A DNA stretch of 54,858 nt, taken from the NCBI GenBank assembly GCA_001627335.1, contig LUPK01000058.1:1-54858 (forward strand), in the 5' to 3' direction. A model generated the notes under the pieces. It saw nothing but the letters and a program-made list of their open reading frames with translations, was not told where the DNA came from and made no database searches. Source of the stretch: Nocardioides sp. REDSEA-S33_B3. Its GTDB lineage: Bacteria; Actinomycetota; Actinomycetes; Propionibacteriales; Nocardioidaceae. Each line of letters starts with the position of its first letter. Position 1 is the first letter of the stretch. Shown here in pieces: positions 8,734 to 17,316 of the stretch. Position numbers and translations under genes: made by a program.

Positions 8734-8763
8734 ATGCAACCGCTTACGCAGATGTTGCGTCAA
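8734..8763 (-). promoter_or_regulatory. Promoter with LacI/cre-like operator for the sugar ABC operon
   Basis: On the minus strand TTGACG (8758-8763) and TTGCAT (8734-8739) are separated by 18 bp. The plus-strand word ATGCAACCGCTTACG (8734-8748) matches the LacI-family consensus WTGNAANCGNWNNCW at all but the last position. It overlaps the -10, so binding would block initiation. Confidence 0.5.
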
Positions 8764-8819
8764 GGTTTCCCGGTCACGATTGTGTAACGCAGGTCACACG
8801 CACCTGTCCAGCGCTCAGG

Positions 8820-10448
8820 TCAGGGCTCGGACGGCCGATCGGGACCTCGACGTGCGTCCGCAGCCGGTCCCGGGACGTCCAGACCGGCGGCGACCGCCGC
8901 GCGGTCGGCCAGCTCGGCCCCGGCGCCGTCGTAGAGCTGGAAGCCCACCGCCGCGCCGGCCCGCTCGGCCTGGCGGAGGTCGTCGTCGTACTGCGCGACC
9001 ACGGCCACCGTGCCCGCGAAGCCACCCGCCCGCAGCTGGCGCAGGGTGTCGATGTTGTTGCCGTGGAAGGGCATCGCGAGCAGCACGATCGGGACGTGGC
9101 ACAGCGGCCGGGCCTGCCAGAGCTCGGGATCGGTCGCGTCGCCCTCCACCACGTCCAGGCCCTCGGCCCGCAGCCGCTCACAGCGTTCCCGGGAGGTCTC
9201 GAGACCCACCACGCGCAGGCCGTACTCGTCGCGCAGCCGCAGGTACGCAGCACTCCCGACCCGGCCCATCCCGAGGATCACCGCCTGGGCGTCGCCGACG
9301 TCCAGCGGCCGGTCCTCGGGGTGCAGGTCCTCCCGCTCGCGCTCGGGCAGCACCCGCCGCACGGCCCGCACGAGGTACTCCGGGTGCCGTCCCGGCAGCG
9401 ACCCGACCACGAAGCTCGCGGCGACCGCGGTCGCCACCACGGTCAGCCACCCCTCCCCCAGCCAACCCGCCGGCGCCCCGACCACGACGATCAGGCCGAA
9501 CTCGGAGTAGTTGGCCAGCGTCACCCCGGTGAGGACCGACGTACGCCGCCGCAGCCTGGCCAGCCACAGCAGCCCGGCGAAGGCCAGCGCCTTCAGCGGC
9601 AGCAGCGCGACCAGCAGCAGCGCGAGCACCAGCTCGGACGGGGTCGGCATCCCGCCCAGCCCGATGCTGACGAAGAACGCGACCAGCAGCAGGTCCTTGA
9701 GCGTGAACAGGCTCTTGCTCAGCTCGGGAGCCCGGCGGTGCCCGGAGAGCAGGACGCCCATCACGAGTGCCCCGAGGTCGCCCTTGAGCCCCACGGCGTC
9801 GAAGAGCGCGTAGCCGGGGACGAGCGCCAGGACCACCCCCAGCAGCGGCAGCAGCTCGTCGTGCCCCACCGCGCCCAGGACCCGGTGCAGCAGCCAGGCC
9901 CCCGGGACCAGCAGCACGAGGAGCAGCGCCCACCAGCTCGGACCGGAGCCGCCGGTGACGGCGAGGAACACCACGGCCGCGAGGTCCTGCACGACGAGCA
10001 CACCGATCGCCGTGCGGCCACCGAGGGCCCGGCTCGCGCTGCGCTCCTCGAGCACCTTGACCACGAAGACGGTGCTGGAGAACGACATCGCCAGCCCCAC
10101 CAGCAGCAGGGCCCGCAGGTCCGCCTCCGCGGCCAGGCCGACACCGACCAGTCCGACGAGCCCGAGGACCGCGGCGGTCACGACGCTCCACGCGCCCAGG
10201 TGGATCGTCGAGGTGGCCCACACCTCGCGCTGCAGCAGCGTGCGCACGTCGAGCTTGAGGCCGACACCGAAGAGCAGCACCGTGACACCGAGGTCCGCGG
10301 CCGTCCCGAGCGCGGGCACCGCCTCGACGCCGAGCAGGTGCAGCCCGAAGCCCGCGACGAGGAAGCCGAGCAGCGGGGGCAGCCGCACCGCGCCGGCGAC
10401 CAGGCCCCCGACGAGGGCGCCCAGCAGGATGGCGGTGGCGTCGTCCAT
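8820..10448 (-). CDS. KefB-type cation:proton antiporter with TrkA-N domain
   Basis: A 542-residue monovalent-cation:proton antiporter of the CPA2 family. Residues from about 5 to 375 form the multi-helix Na/H-exchanger domain (helix starts GALVGGLVAGAV, a VTLANYSEFGLIVVVG segment late). The C-terminal cytosolic part carries a Rossmann TrkA-N domain with VILGMGRVGSAAYLRL, which binds a nucleotide and gates transport. ATG at 10448 gives the expected first helix directly; the frame upstream lies antisense to the receiver gene. Probable role: K+ or Na+ efflux coupled to protons for pH or osmotic homeostasis. The divergent receiver gene starts 79 bp away. Confidence 0.88.
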   Translation of the reverse strand: MDDATAILLGALVGGLVAGAVRLPPLLGFLVAGFGLHLLGVEAVPALGTAADLGVTVLLFGVGLKLDVRTLLQREVWATSTIHLGAWSVVTAAVLGLVGLVGVGLAAEADLRALLLVGLAMSFSSTVFVVKVLEERSASRALGGRTAIGVLVVQDLAAVVFLAVTGGSGPSWWALLLVLLVPGAWLLHRVLGAVGHDELLPLLGVVLALVPGYALFDAVGLKGDLGALVMGVLLSGHRRAPELSKSLFTLKDLLLVAFFVSIGLGGMPTPSELVLALLLVALLPLKALAFAGLLWLARLRRRTSVLTGVTLANYSEFGLIVVVGAPAGWLGEGWLTVVATAVAASFVVGSLPGRHPEYLVRAVRRVLPEREREDLHPEDRPLDVGDAQAVILGMGRVGSAAYLRLRDEYGLRVVGLETSRERCERLRAEGLDVVEGDATDPELWQARPLCHVPIVLLAMPFHGNNIDTLRQLRAGGFAGTVAVVAQYDDDLRQAERAGAAVGFQLYDGAGAELADRAAVAAGLDVPGPAADARRGPDRPSEP

Positions 10449-10526
10449 GCCCACATCCTCCCGGTACGCCGCCGCTCCCGCACGGGTCCTGCTCAAGTGG
10501 CGGGCCGGGGCGCCGATGGGAGGAGG

Positions 10527-10931
10527 GTGACCCGCATCCTGATCGCCGAGGACGACGCCGACCTCCGGCTGCTCCTGCGCCTGGTGCTGCACCGCGCCGG
10601 CCACCAGGTCAGCGAGGCACGCGACGGCGTCGAGGCCCTGGAGGCGATCTCGCGGGAGACCTTCGACGTCGTGCTGCTGGACAACCTGATGCCCCGGATG
10701 AGCGGGATCGAGGTCCTGGAGGCGGTGCAGCTGCTGCGCCGCGTCGAGCGACCGCTGATCCTGGTGATCTCCGCCCTGGCGAGCCGCGCGGACATCCGCT
10801 CGTACTACGTGCGCGGCGCCGACGACTTCCTGGCCAAGCCCTTCTCGACCGACGAGCTGGTCGATAGGGTGGCGATGCTGCTCGACGAGCGGTCGCTCAC
10901 CCACCACGGCCCCCAGCGCGAGGCGGGATGA
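10527..10931 (+). CDS. Stand-alone response regulator receiver protein 1
   Basis: A 134-residue single receiver domain without an output domain. It has the acidic pair in ILIAEDDADLR, a phospho-acceptor Asp in VVLLDNLMP, the switch Ser in ISALAS and the conserved Lys of DDFLAKPFS. The GTG start has a GGAGG-type site overlapping its upstream bases. It is strikingly similar to the next gene (shared LRLLLRLV, GADDFLAKPFS, LLDER), so the pair arose by tandem duplication. No cognate kinase is encoded beside it. It may act as a phosphate shuttle or by protein contacts. Confidence 0.88.
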   Translation: MTRILIAEDDADLRLLLRLVLHRAGHQVSEARDGVEALEAISRETFDVVLLDNLMPRMSGIEVLEAVQLLRRVERPLILVISALASRADIRSYYVRGADDFLAKPFSTDELVDRVAMLLDERSLTHHGPQREAG

Positions 10932-11049
10932 CCGTTCGTCGTCCCACACGACCGTTCGGCGCCGCCGAGGGGCGGTCTGCACAGTATTTTCACGGCCGCC
11001 TTGACCGTTTTGACCTCAGGGCCGGACTTGGACGGGCGATGATGTACCC

Positions 11050-11466
11050 ATGGCACGCATCCTGATCGCTGAGGACGACGAAGACCTCCGCCTCCTGCTC
11101 CGGCTCGTCGTCCAGCGTGCTGGGCACGAGGTCGAAGGCGTCGGCGACGGAGTGGCGGCCCTGCGCGCGATCACCCGCGGCGGCTACGACCTGGTGGTCC
11201 TCGACAACATGATGCCGGGCATGACCGGCCTCGAGGTGCTGCGCGCCTGCAAGGACATCACCGGCGCCGACCGCCCGGTGATGCTCATGCTCTCTGCGCT
11301 GGCCACCCGCCAGGACATCCGCAACGGCTACGTCGCCGGCGCCGACGACTTCCTGGCCAAGCCGTTCTCCCGCGAGGAGCTCGTCGAGCGCGTCCACCTG
11401 CTCCTCGACGAGCGCGCGATGCAGTTCGCGATGACCCCGCCGGGCAGCGCCGGCGGCGTCGCCTGA
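11050..11466 (+). CDS. Stand-alone response regulator receiver protein 2
   Basis: A 138-residue receiver domain, paralogous to the preceding gene, with ILIAEDDEDLR, phospho-acceptor Asp in LVVLDNMMPGM, switch Ser in MLSALATR and Lys in DDFLAKPFS. It lacks any DNA-binding or enzymatic output domain; the C-terminus is a short Gly/Ala tail. GATGAT stands six bases before the ATG and no ribosome binding site is visible, so a leaderless transcript separate from receiver 1 is plausible. The 118-bp gap between the two receivers includes two TTGACC words (11001, 11010) that may belong to a promoter. Confidence 0.88.
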   Translation: MARILIAEDDEDLRLLLRLVVQRAGHEVEGVGDGVAALRAITRGGYDLVVLDNMMPGMTGLEVLRACKDITGADRPVMLMLSALATRQDIRNGYVAGADDFLAKPFSREELVERVHLLLDERAMQFAMTPPGSAGGVA

Positions 11467-11531
11467 GCCCAGCACCGCACCTCTCCCCGAGCAGCCACCC
11501 GCACTCCCCCCGCCCCCCACCCCGGACCCCC

Positions 11532-12443
11532 ATGGGCCAGGGCCACTCGCACGCGCCGCCGGACTCCCGGCGGAGACTGGCCGTCGTCCTCGCCCTCACC
11601 GTGACGGTGCTGGTCGTCGAGGTCGTGGGCGCCGTCGTCTCGGGCAGCCTCGCGCTGCTGGCCGACGCCGCCCACATGCTCACCGACGTCGCCGGGCTGT
11701 CCATGGCCCTGGTCGTCGCCGCGATCGTCCGACGACCGCCGAGCGACACCCACACCTGGGGCCTGCGCCGCGCCGAGGTGCTCGGCGCGGCCGCACAGGC
11801 GACCCTGCTGCTGGCCGTCGGCGGCTTCGTGCTGGTCGAGGCCGTGCGCCGTCTCGACGAGCCGGCGGAGGTGACCGGCAGTGCGATGCTGGCGTTCGGC
11901 GCCGTGGGCCTGCTCGGCAACGTCGTCGGCATGACGATCCTGGCCGCGGGCGGGCGCGAGCACCACGACCTCAACATGCGCGCGGCCTACCTCGAGGTCG
12001 TGGCCGACGCCCTCGGGTCGATCGCCGTCATCGCGGCGGCGGTCCTGGTCGCCACGACGGGCTGGGACCGCGCCGACCCGGTGGCCTCGCTGGTCATCGT
12101 GGCCCTGATCGTCCCGCGCACCCTCCACCTGCTCCGCGAGACCACCCACGTCCTGCTCGAGGCCACGCCGCGGGGCCTGGCGCTCGCCGACGTGCGCGCC
12201 CGACTGCTGGCCCACGACCACGTGCGGGAGGTCCACGACCTGCACGTCTCTTCCGTGGCGACCGGGCTGCCGACCCTGACCGCCCACCTGGTGGTCGACG
12301 ACTCCTGCTTCCACGACGGCCACCTCGCCACACTGCTCGACCAGCTCCAGGCCGCCCTGGCCGACGACTTCGACGTCGCGCACTCCACGCTCCAGTTCGA
12401 GCGCGCCGGTCACGCCGCGCACGAGCACGACCTCCACCCCTGA
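11532..12443 (+). CDS. Cation diffusion facilitator (zinc/cobalt exporter, CzcD/ZitB type)
   Basis: A 303-residue CDF transporter that exports divalent metals in exchange for protons. Six hydrophobic segments are visible. Metal-site residues appear in the second helix (LLADAAHMLTD) and fifth helix (LEVVADALGS). The N-terminus (GHSHAPP) and C-terminus (HAAHEHDLHP) are histidine-rich, as in metal-binding CDF tails, and the cytoplasmic C-terminal domain runs from about residue 210. The leader before the ATG is extremely C-rich and shows no ribosome binding site. The gene follows the two receivers in the same direction after 65 bp. Confidence 0.92.
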   Translation: MGQGHSHAPPDSRRRLAVVLALTVTVLVVEVVGAVVSGSLALLADAAHMLTDVAGLSMALVVAAIVRRPPSDTHTWGLRRAEVLGAAAQATLLLAVGGFVLVEAVRRLDEPAEVTGSAMLAFGAVGLLGNVVGMTILAAGGREHHDLNMRAAYLEVVADALGSIAVIAAAVLVATTGWDRADPVASLVIVALIVPRTLHLLRETTHVLLEATPRGLALADVRARLLAHDHVREVHDLHVSSVATGLPTLTAHLVVDDSCFHDGHLATLLDQLQAALADDFDVAHSTLQFERAGHAAHEHDLHP

Positions 12444-12449
12444 GCCGCA

Positions 12450-12472
12450 GTGGTGCGCACGGCGTGCACCAC
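12450..12472 (+). terminator. Hairpin downstream of the CDF gene
   Basis: GTGGTGC (12450-12456) and GCACCAC (12466-12472) form a 7-bp stem seven bases after the stop codon. It separates the CDF gene from the lipid operon. Confidence 0.45.
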
Positions 12473-12550
12473 CGCGGGGACCACCGGCACCACCGGCTGT
12501 TGCGGGGCGTGCGTCACGTCTGGGCGACAGGATCGTTGTTCCTCCGTAAA

Positions 12551-12570
12551 GTGAGAACACGTTCTAGTTC
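12551..12570. promoter_or_regulatory. KstR-like operator upstream of the lipid operon
   Basis: GTGAGAACACGTTCTAGTTC contains GAGAACACGTTCTA, which fits the mycobacterial KstR motif TnnAACnnGTTnnA except at the first base. The same 20-mer occurs in reverse complement at 54695-54714 before a DUF35/thiolase operon. It lies about 50 bp before the first gene of the lipid operon. Confidence 0.65.
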
Positions 12571-12621
12571 TGGGCGGGCTCCGGCCCGTCCCAGCCAGCG
12601 CCGCACCGGAGGACGCACCCG

Positions 12622-13449
12622 ATGTACGACTTCGCCCACGACGCCGACCCGCAGGCCGCGGGCTACGGCGCGCCTCCCCTGCTGCTCACCGCGGCGGAGG
12701 CGTTCCGCTTCCCGGTCGAGCTGACGTCCTCCCTGGTCAGCGACCTGGTCCTGCCCCCGCGACGCAGCGTCGACGGCGAGCCGCGGCCGGTGCTGGTGCT
12801 CCCCGGGTTCATGGCCGACGACCCGCTGACCGCCCGGCTGCGCGGCCACCTCCAGCGCCAGGGGTACGCCGCGCACGGCTGGGGCCTCGGGCGCAACGTC
12901 GGGCTGACCGACACGATCGTCGACGGGCTGCTCGAGCGTTTCGACGACGTCGCGGCGACCGCGCCGGGCGCACCCGTCTCCCTGGTCGGGTGGAGCTTCG
13001 GCGGGCTGCTGGCCCGCTGGACGGCCCATCGCCGCCCGGGCCAGGTGCGCCAGGTGGTGTGCCTGGGCTCGCCGTGGCGGGCCGAGGGCGAGCGCACCCG
13101 CGCCACCCGGATGTTCGAGAGGGCCGCGGTCAAGCACGGCCTGTCCGAGCGTGCGCGCGACATCGTCGACGAGCTGCGCCGGCCCTTGGACGTGCCGCTC
13201 ACGGCGATCTGGTCGCGCACCGACGGGATCGCCCACTGGCAGGGATGCCGGGTCGGCGACTCCGCCGACTCATCCGTCGACAACCCGGCACCCGTCGAGG
13301 ACATCGACGTCCCCAGCAGCCACGTCGGGCTCGTCTCCAACCCGCTGGCGCTGGCCGCGCTCGACGACCGGCTGGCCCAGGACCCCGCCGACTGGCGGCC
13401 CTTCACCTGGCGCGCCGCGCTGGCCCGCCGGACGCGGGTGGCCGCATGA
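12622..13449 (+). CDS. Alpha/beta hydrolase (lipase/esterase-like), lipid operon gene 1
   Basis: A 275-residue alpha/beta-hydrolase-fold protein. The fold is signalled by PVLVLPGFMAD (oxyanion region), the nucleophile elbow GWSFGG with Ser125, and a late SSHVGL that supplies the catalytic His. Residues 1-45 have no clear signal peptide. A GGAGGA site precedes the ATG. It is the first of five same-strand genes joined by overlaps of 1-4 bp or short gaps and lies behind a KstR-like operator. Likely substrates are fatty-acyl or sterol esters; this is inferred from context only. Confidence 0.85.
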   Translation: MYDFAHDADPQAAGYGAPPLLLTAAEAFRFPVELTSSLVSDLVLPPRRSVDGEPRPVLVLPGFMADDPLTARLRGHLQRQGYAAHGWGLGRNVGLTDTIVDGLLERFDDVAATAPGAPVSLVGWSFGGLLARWTAHRRPGQVRQVVCLGSPWRAEGERTRATRMFERAAVKHGLSERARDIVDELRRPLDVPLTAIWSRTDGIAHWQGCRVGDSADSSVDNPAPVEDIDVPSSHVGLVSNPLALAALDDRLAQDPADWRPFTWRAALARRTRVAA

Positions 13450-14249
13450 GCGCCGCGGGCAGCGAGCGGGACGTGGAGCTGCGCGACCCGGCGTACGTCG
13501 CGAAGCTGCTGCCGTTCCTCAAGCTGGCGATGAAGGGCTGGTTCCGCTCCTCGGTGACCGGCATGGACAAGGTGCCCGACGGTGGGGCGCTCATGGTCTC
13601 CAACCACTCCGGGGGCCTGCTGGCGATGGACGTCCCGATCCTCGCGGTGGCCTTCGCCGACGAGTTCGGCGTCGAGCGCCCTCTGCACGTGCTGGCGCAC
13701 GACATGCTCTTCACCGGGGCCGCCGACCCGTTCTTCAAGCGGTGCGGGTTCCTCCCCGCCGACCGCGAGCACGCCCACGCCGTGCTGAGCGCCGGCTCGG
13801 TGACCATGGTCTTCCCCGGCGGGGACTACGACACCTTCCGCCCCACCCGGGTCGCCAACCGCATCGACTTCGCCGGGCGCACCGGCTACGTCCGCACCGC
13901 CCTGCGCGCCGGCGTCCCGATCGTGCCGGTGGTCAGCATCGGCGGCCAGGAGGCGCAGTACTTCCTCACCCGCGGCGAGATCATCGGCCGCGCGCTGCAC
14001 CTGGAGAAGCTGCTGCGCAGCAAGTACTTCCCGATCTCCTTCGGCTTCCCCTTCGGCCTGGTCGGCGCGTTCCCGCCCAACCTGCCGCTGCCCACCAAGA
14101 TCACCACCCGGGTCCTCGACCCCATCGACCCCGTCGAGGCGCTCGGTCCCGACCCCGACCCCGCGGAGGTCGACGAGCTGGTGCGCGGCCGGATGCAGGA
14201 CGCGCTGGACGAGATGGCCCGCGAGCGACGCTTCCCGGTGCTCGGCTGA
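13446..14249 (+). CDS. Lysophospholipid/acylglycerol acyltransferase-like protein
   Basis: A 267-residue acyltransferase of the PlsC/MGAT-like superfamily, which moves acyl groups from acyl-CoA to a glycerol or other lipid acceptor. It has NHSGGLLAMD instead of the textbook NHxxxxD: the Asp is further from the His than in PlsC, as in the MGAT-like branch. A second block, FPGGDYDTFRP, corresponds to the glycerol-phosphate binding motif. A basic amphipathic N-terminal region may bind the membrane. The start overlaps the previous stop (ATGA), indicating coupled translation. With the WS/DGAT two genes on it suggests storage-lipid synthesis. Confidence 0.85.
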   Translation: MSAAGSERDVELRDPAYVAKLLPFLKLAMKGWFRSSVTGMDKVPDGGALMVSNHSGGLLAMDVPILAVAFADEFGVERPLHVLAHDMLFTGAADPFFKRCGFLPADREHAHAVLSAGSVTMVFPGGDYDTFRPTRVANRIDFAGRTGYVRTALRAGVPIVPVVSIGGQEAQYFLTRGEIIGRALHLEKLLRSKYFPISFGFPFGLVGAFPPNLPLPTKITTRVLDPIDPVEALGPDPDPAEVDELVRGRMQDALDEMARERRFPVLG

Positions 14250-15907
14250 TGGGCGCGCGAGTGAGGGGGCTGCTGGCCTCGGTGCGGCGGACGGTCTGGA
14301 TGGTCGGCGTGCTGCTGCGCGCCGGGATGATCCCGCTGGTGCGGCCGGACCGCTACGTCCGCATGGTCGCGGTCGTACGCCGGGGGGTGACCGCCACGAC
14401 GGGCATCGCCCTGGCCGCGGCGCGGGCCCCGCGACGCACGGCGTTCGTCGACGAGCGCGGCGCGCTCACGTGGGCCGAGCTGGACGCCGGCTGCGACGCC
14501 TTCGCGGTCGGGCTGCTGTCGCTGACCGGAGGCGAGCCCCGCACCGTGGCGGTGCTGGCCCGCAACCACCGCGGCTTCGTGCACGGGCTGGCCGGGGCGA
14601 CCCGCGCGGGCTCGGACGTGCTGCTGCTCAACACCGCCTTCTCCGGCCCGCAGCTGCGTGACGTGCTGGTGCGCGAGCAGGCCGCGATGGTCGTCTACGA
14701 CCAGGAGTTCCAGGGCGTGGTGGACCTCGCCACCGACGGTCTCGAGGTCGCCGAGGTCGTGGCCTGGGTCGACGACGCGACGGCACTGGCCGGGCGCACC
14801 ACCGTCGACACCCTCGTCGACCAGCACACCGGCGAGCGGCCGGGCCGGCCCTCGCGGAAGGGCTCGGTCATCCTGCTGACCTCCGGCACCACGGGCACCC
14901 CCAAGGGCGCCAAGCGGGGCGCCGACGGCGGGGCCGGGGCACTGGCCGCGATGTTCGACCGGATCCCGTGGCGGGCCGAGGAGACCGTGGTCGTGGCCGC
15001 GCCGATGTTCCACGCGTGGGGCTTCGGCCAGCTGGCCGTCGCGGCCGCCACGACCTGCACGGTCGTGACCCGGCGACGCTTCGACCCCGAGGCGACCCTC
15101 GCGCTGGTCGAGGAGCACTCGGCGACGGGGCTCGCCGTCGTACCCGTGATGCTCGAGCGGATCATCGACCTGCCCGACGAGGTGCTCGACCGCTACCCCT
15201 GCCGCTCCCTGCGCTTCGCGACCGCGAGCGGCTCGCGGATGCGCCCGGACGCCGTGCTGGCCTTCATGGACCGCTTCGGCGACGTCATCTGCAACAGCTA
15301 CAACGCCACCGAGGCCGGGCTCATCTCCACCGCGACCCCGGCCGACCTGCGGGTCGCGCCCGACACCGCCGGCCGCCCCGTGCGGGGCACCACCGTGCGG
15401 CTGCTCGACGACGACCTCCGCGAGGTGCCCACCGGCGAGGTCGGGCGCATCTGCGTGCTGTCGGGCTCGCAGTTCTCCGGCTACACCTCGGGGGCGACCA
15501 AGGACTTCCACGGCGACTACATGGTCTCCGGCGACGTGGGCCGCTTCGACGCCGACGGCCGGCTCTTCGTGGTCGGCCGCGACGACGACATGATCGTCTC
15601 CGGCGGGGAGAACGTGTACCCGCTGGAGGTCGAGAAGACCCTCGACGCCCACCCCGAGGTACACGAGAGCGCCGTGATCGGGGTCGAGGACGAGGCGTTC
15701 GGGCAGCGGTTGGCGGCGTACGTCGTCCTGCGGCCGGGGGCGGGCATCGACGCCGAGGGGCTCAGGGCGCACGTGAAGGCCCAGCTGGCCGGCTACAAGG
15801 TGCCCCGGGACGTGGTGCTGCTCGACGAGCTGCCGCGCAACGCGACCGGCAAGGTGATGAAACGGCTGCTTCCCGCCGCGCCCGGCCCGGATCTGGCAGG
15901 CTCCTGA
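14249..15907 (+). CDS. Acyl-CoA synthetase (FadD-type AMP-binding enzyme)
   Basis: A 552-residue ANL-superfamily ligase that activates fatty acids to acyl-CoA through an acyl-AMP intermediate. The P-loop motif is ILLTSGTTGTPKGAK; then come YNATEAG, the GDVGRFDADGRLFVVGRDDD hinge and the C-terminal catalytic Lys in PRNATGKVMKR. The N-terminal 60 residues include a hydrophobic stretch (VGVLLRAGMIPLV), suggesting membrane association. Its ATG shares the A of the previous stop (TGATG). It would supply activated fatty acid to the acyltransferase and WS/DGAT encoded on either side. Confidence 0.93.
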   Translation: MGARVRGLLASVRRTVWMVGVLLRAGMIPLVRPDRYVRMVAVVRRGVTATTGIALAAARAPRRTAFVDERGALTWAELDAGCDAFAVGLLSLTGGEPRTVAVLARNHRGFVHGLAGATRAGSDVLLLNTAFSGPQLRDVLVREQAAMVVYDQEFQGVVDLATDGLEVAEVVAWVDDATALAGRTTVDTLVDQHTGERPGRPSRKGSVILLTSGTTGTPKGAKRGADGGAGALAAMFDRIPWRAEETVVVAAPMFHAWGFGQLAVAAATTCTVVTRRRFDPEATLALVEEHSATGLAVVPVMLERIIDLPDEVLDRYPCRSLRFATASGSRMRPDAVLAFMDRFGDVICNSYNATEAGLISTATPADLRVAPDTAGRPVRGTTVRLLDDDLREVPTGEVGRICVLSGSQFSGYTSGATKDFHGDYMVSGDVGRFDADGRLFVVGRDDDMIVSGGENVYPLEVEKTLDAHPEVHESAVIGVEDEAFGQRLAAYVVLRPGAGIDAEGLRAHVKAQLAGYKVPRDVVLLDELPRNATGKVMKRLLPAAPGPDLAGS

Positions 15908-15909
15908 CC

Positions 15910-17316
15910 GTGGTCGAGCGGATGACCGGCATCGACGCGGGGTTCCTCTACATGGAGACCCCGTCGACGCACATGCACACGCTCAAGATCGCGGTGCTCG
16001 ACCCGCCCGCCGGCGCCATCGACCTGGACGCGCTCAGCCGCTGGCTGGTGCTGCGGCTCGACGCGATGCCCGCGCTGCGCCGACGGGTGCAGCCCATCCC
16101 CTGGGCGCTGCACCACCCCGTGTGGGTGTCCGACCGGCCGGTCGACCCGCGGCAGCACTGCTTCTACCACCGGCTGCGCGACCCCGGCACGATGCACGAG
16201 CTGCACGAGGTGATCGGCCGCATCGCCAGCACCCCGCTCCACCGCGACGTGCCGCTGTGGGAGCTGCACCTGGTGGAGGGCCTCCAGGGCGGCCGCGTGG
16301 CGGTCGTCGTGAAGATCCACCACGCGCTGGCCGACGGCGTCGCCGCCAACGCGATGCTCGGCAACGTCGCCGACCAGAACCCCCTGGGCGCGCCCCGGCC
16401 CTCGCCGCAGGTCGTCGACGACCACACCCCCGCCCCGCGCGAGCTCGCCTGGTTGGGAGTGCGCGACGGTGTGGCCCGGGCGGTGCAGCTGCCGGGGCTG
16501 CTCGCGCGCACAGTGGCCGCGCTGGTCCGGTTGGTACGCCGGGAGCGGCCCGACGACACCGACGTGCCCCGTCCGGTGCTGGACACCCCGCCCACGCCCT
16601 TCAACTCCGCCCTCACCTCGCGGCGGTCCTTCTCGACCCTGTCCCTGCCGCTGGACGACCTGCGCGCGGTGAAGAGCGCGCACAACGTGACCCTCAACGA
16701 CGTGGTGCTGTGCGTGGTCGGCGGGGCGCTGCGGCGCTACCTGCTCCAGCGCGACGCGCTGCCCGCCCGTACCCTCACCTGCGCCGTGCCGGTCTCCACC
16801 GAGCCCGCCGACCGGGCCCCCCGGCTGCGCGGCAACCTGGTCTCCAACTTCTTCACCGTGCTCGGCACCGACCAGGCCGACCCGGTCGAGCGGTTGCACC
16901 GCGTGCACCGCACCACCGCCGAGGCCAAGCGGGTGCAGCAGACCCTCGGGGCGGAGATGCTGCGCGCCTGGCTGGAGTTCTCCCCGCCGGGCCCGGCGAC
17001 CGTGGTCATGCGCCTCTACTCCTGGCTGCGGGCGGCCCGGTGGCACCCCTCGCCGGTCAACGTCGTGGTCTCCAACGTGCCCGGGCCCCGGGTGCCGGTG
17101 ACCATCGACGGCACCCCGATGACCGACATCTACAGCGTCGGGCCGATCCTCGAGGGCATCGGGCTCAACGTCACCGTCTGGTCCTACGTCGACCGGATGA
17201 ACTTCACCCTGCTGGCCTGCCCCGACCTGCTCCCCGACCTCGACGAGCTGGTCGGCGAGCTGCGACCCGCCCTCGACGAGCTGCTGGCGACCGTCCGTGA
17301 GGAGACCCCACGATGA
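15910..17316 (+). CDS. WS/DGAT: wax ester synthase / diacylglycerol acyltransferase
   Basis: A 468-residue bifunctional acyltransferase that makes triacylglycerol or wax esters from acyl-CoA. The active-site motif HHALADG is at residues 137-143 (His138, Asp142). The N-terminus RMTGIDAGFLYMETPSTHMH and the C-terminal SNVPGPRVPV and NVTVWSY blocks are typical of actinobacterial Tgs proteins. The start is GTG at 15910, two bases after the previous stop; ATG at 15922 is possible but would remove conserved N-terminal residues. It overlaps the next gene by ATGA. This gene gives the operon its clearest function: neutral-lipid storage. Confidence 0.92.
   Translation: MVERMTGIDAGFLYMETPSTHMHTLKIAVLDPPAGAIDLDALSRWLVLRLDAMPALRRRVQPIPWALHHPVWVSDRPVDPRQHCFYHRLRDPGTMHELHEVIGRIASTPLHRDVPLWELHLVEGLQGGRVAVVVKIHHALADGVAANAMLGNVADQNPLGAPRPSPQVVDDHTPAPRELAWLGVRDGVARAVQLPGLLARTVAALVRLVRRERPDDTDVPRPVLDTPPTPFNSALTSRRSFSTLSLPLDDLRAVKSAHNVTLNDVVLCVVGGALRRYLLQRDALPARTLTCAVPVSTEPADRAPRLRGNLVSNFFTVLGTDQADPVERLHRVHRTTAEAKRVQQTLGAEMLRAWLEFSPPGPATVVMRLYSWLRAARWHPSPVNVVVSNVPGPRVPVTIDGTPMTDIYSVGPILEGIGLNVTVWSYVDRMNFTLLACPDLLPDLDELVGELRPALDELLATVREETPR

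Noticed and set aside
11001..11037. Promoter for receiver 2 using TTGACC at 11001 or 11010
   Set aside because: Spacing to the GATGAT hexamer is 22 bp or more, too long for a normal promoter, so it is mentioned only as a possibility.
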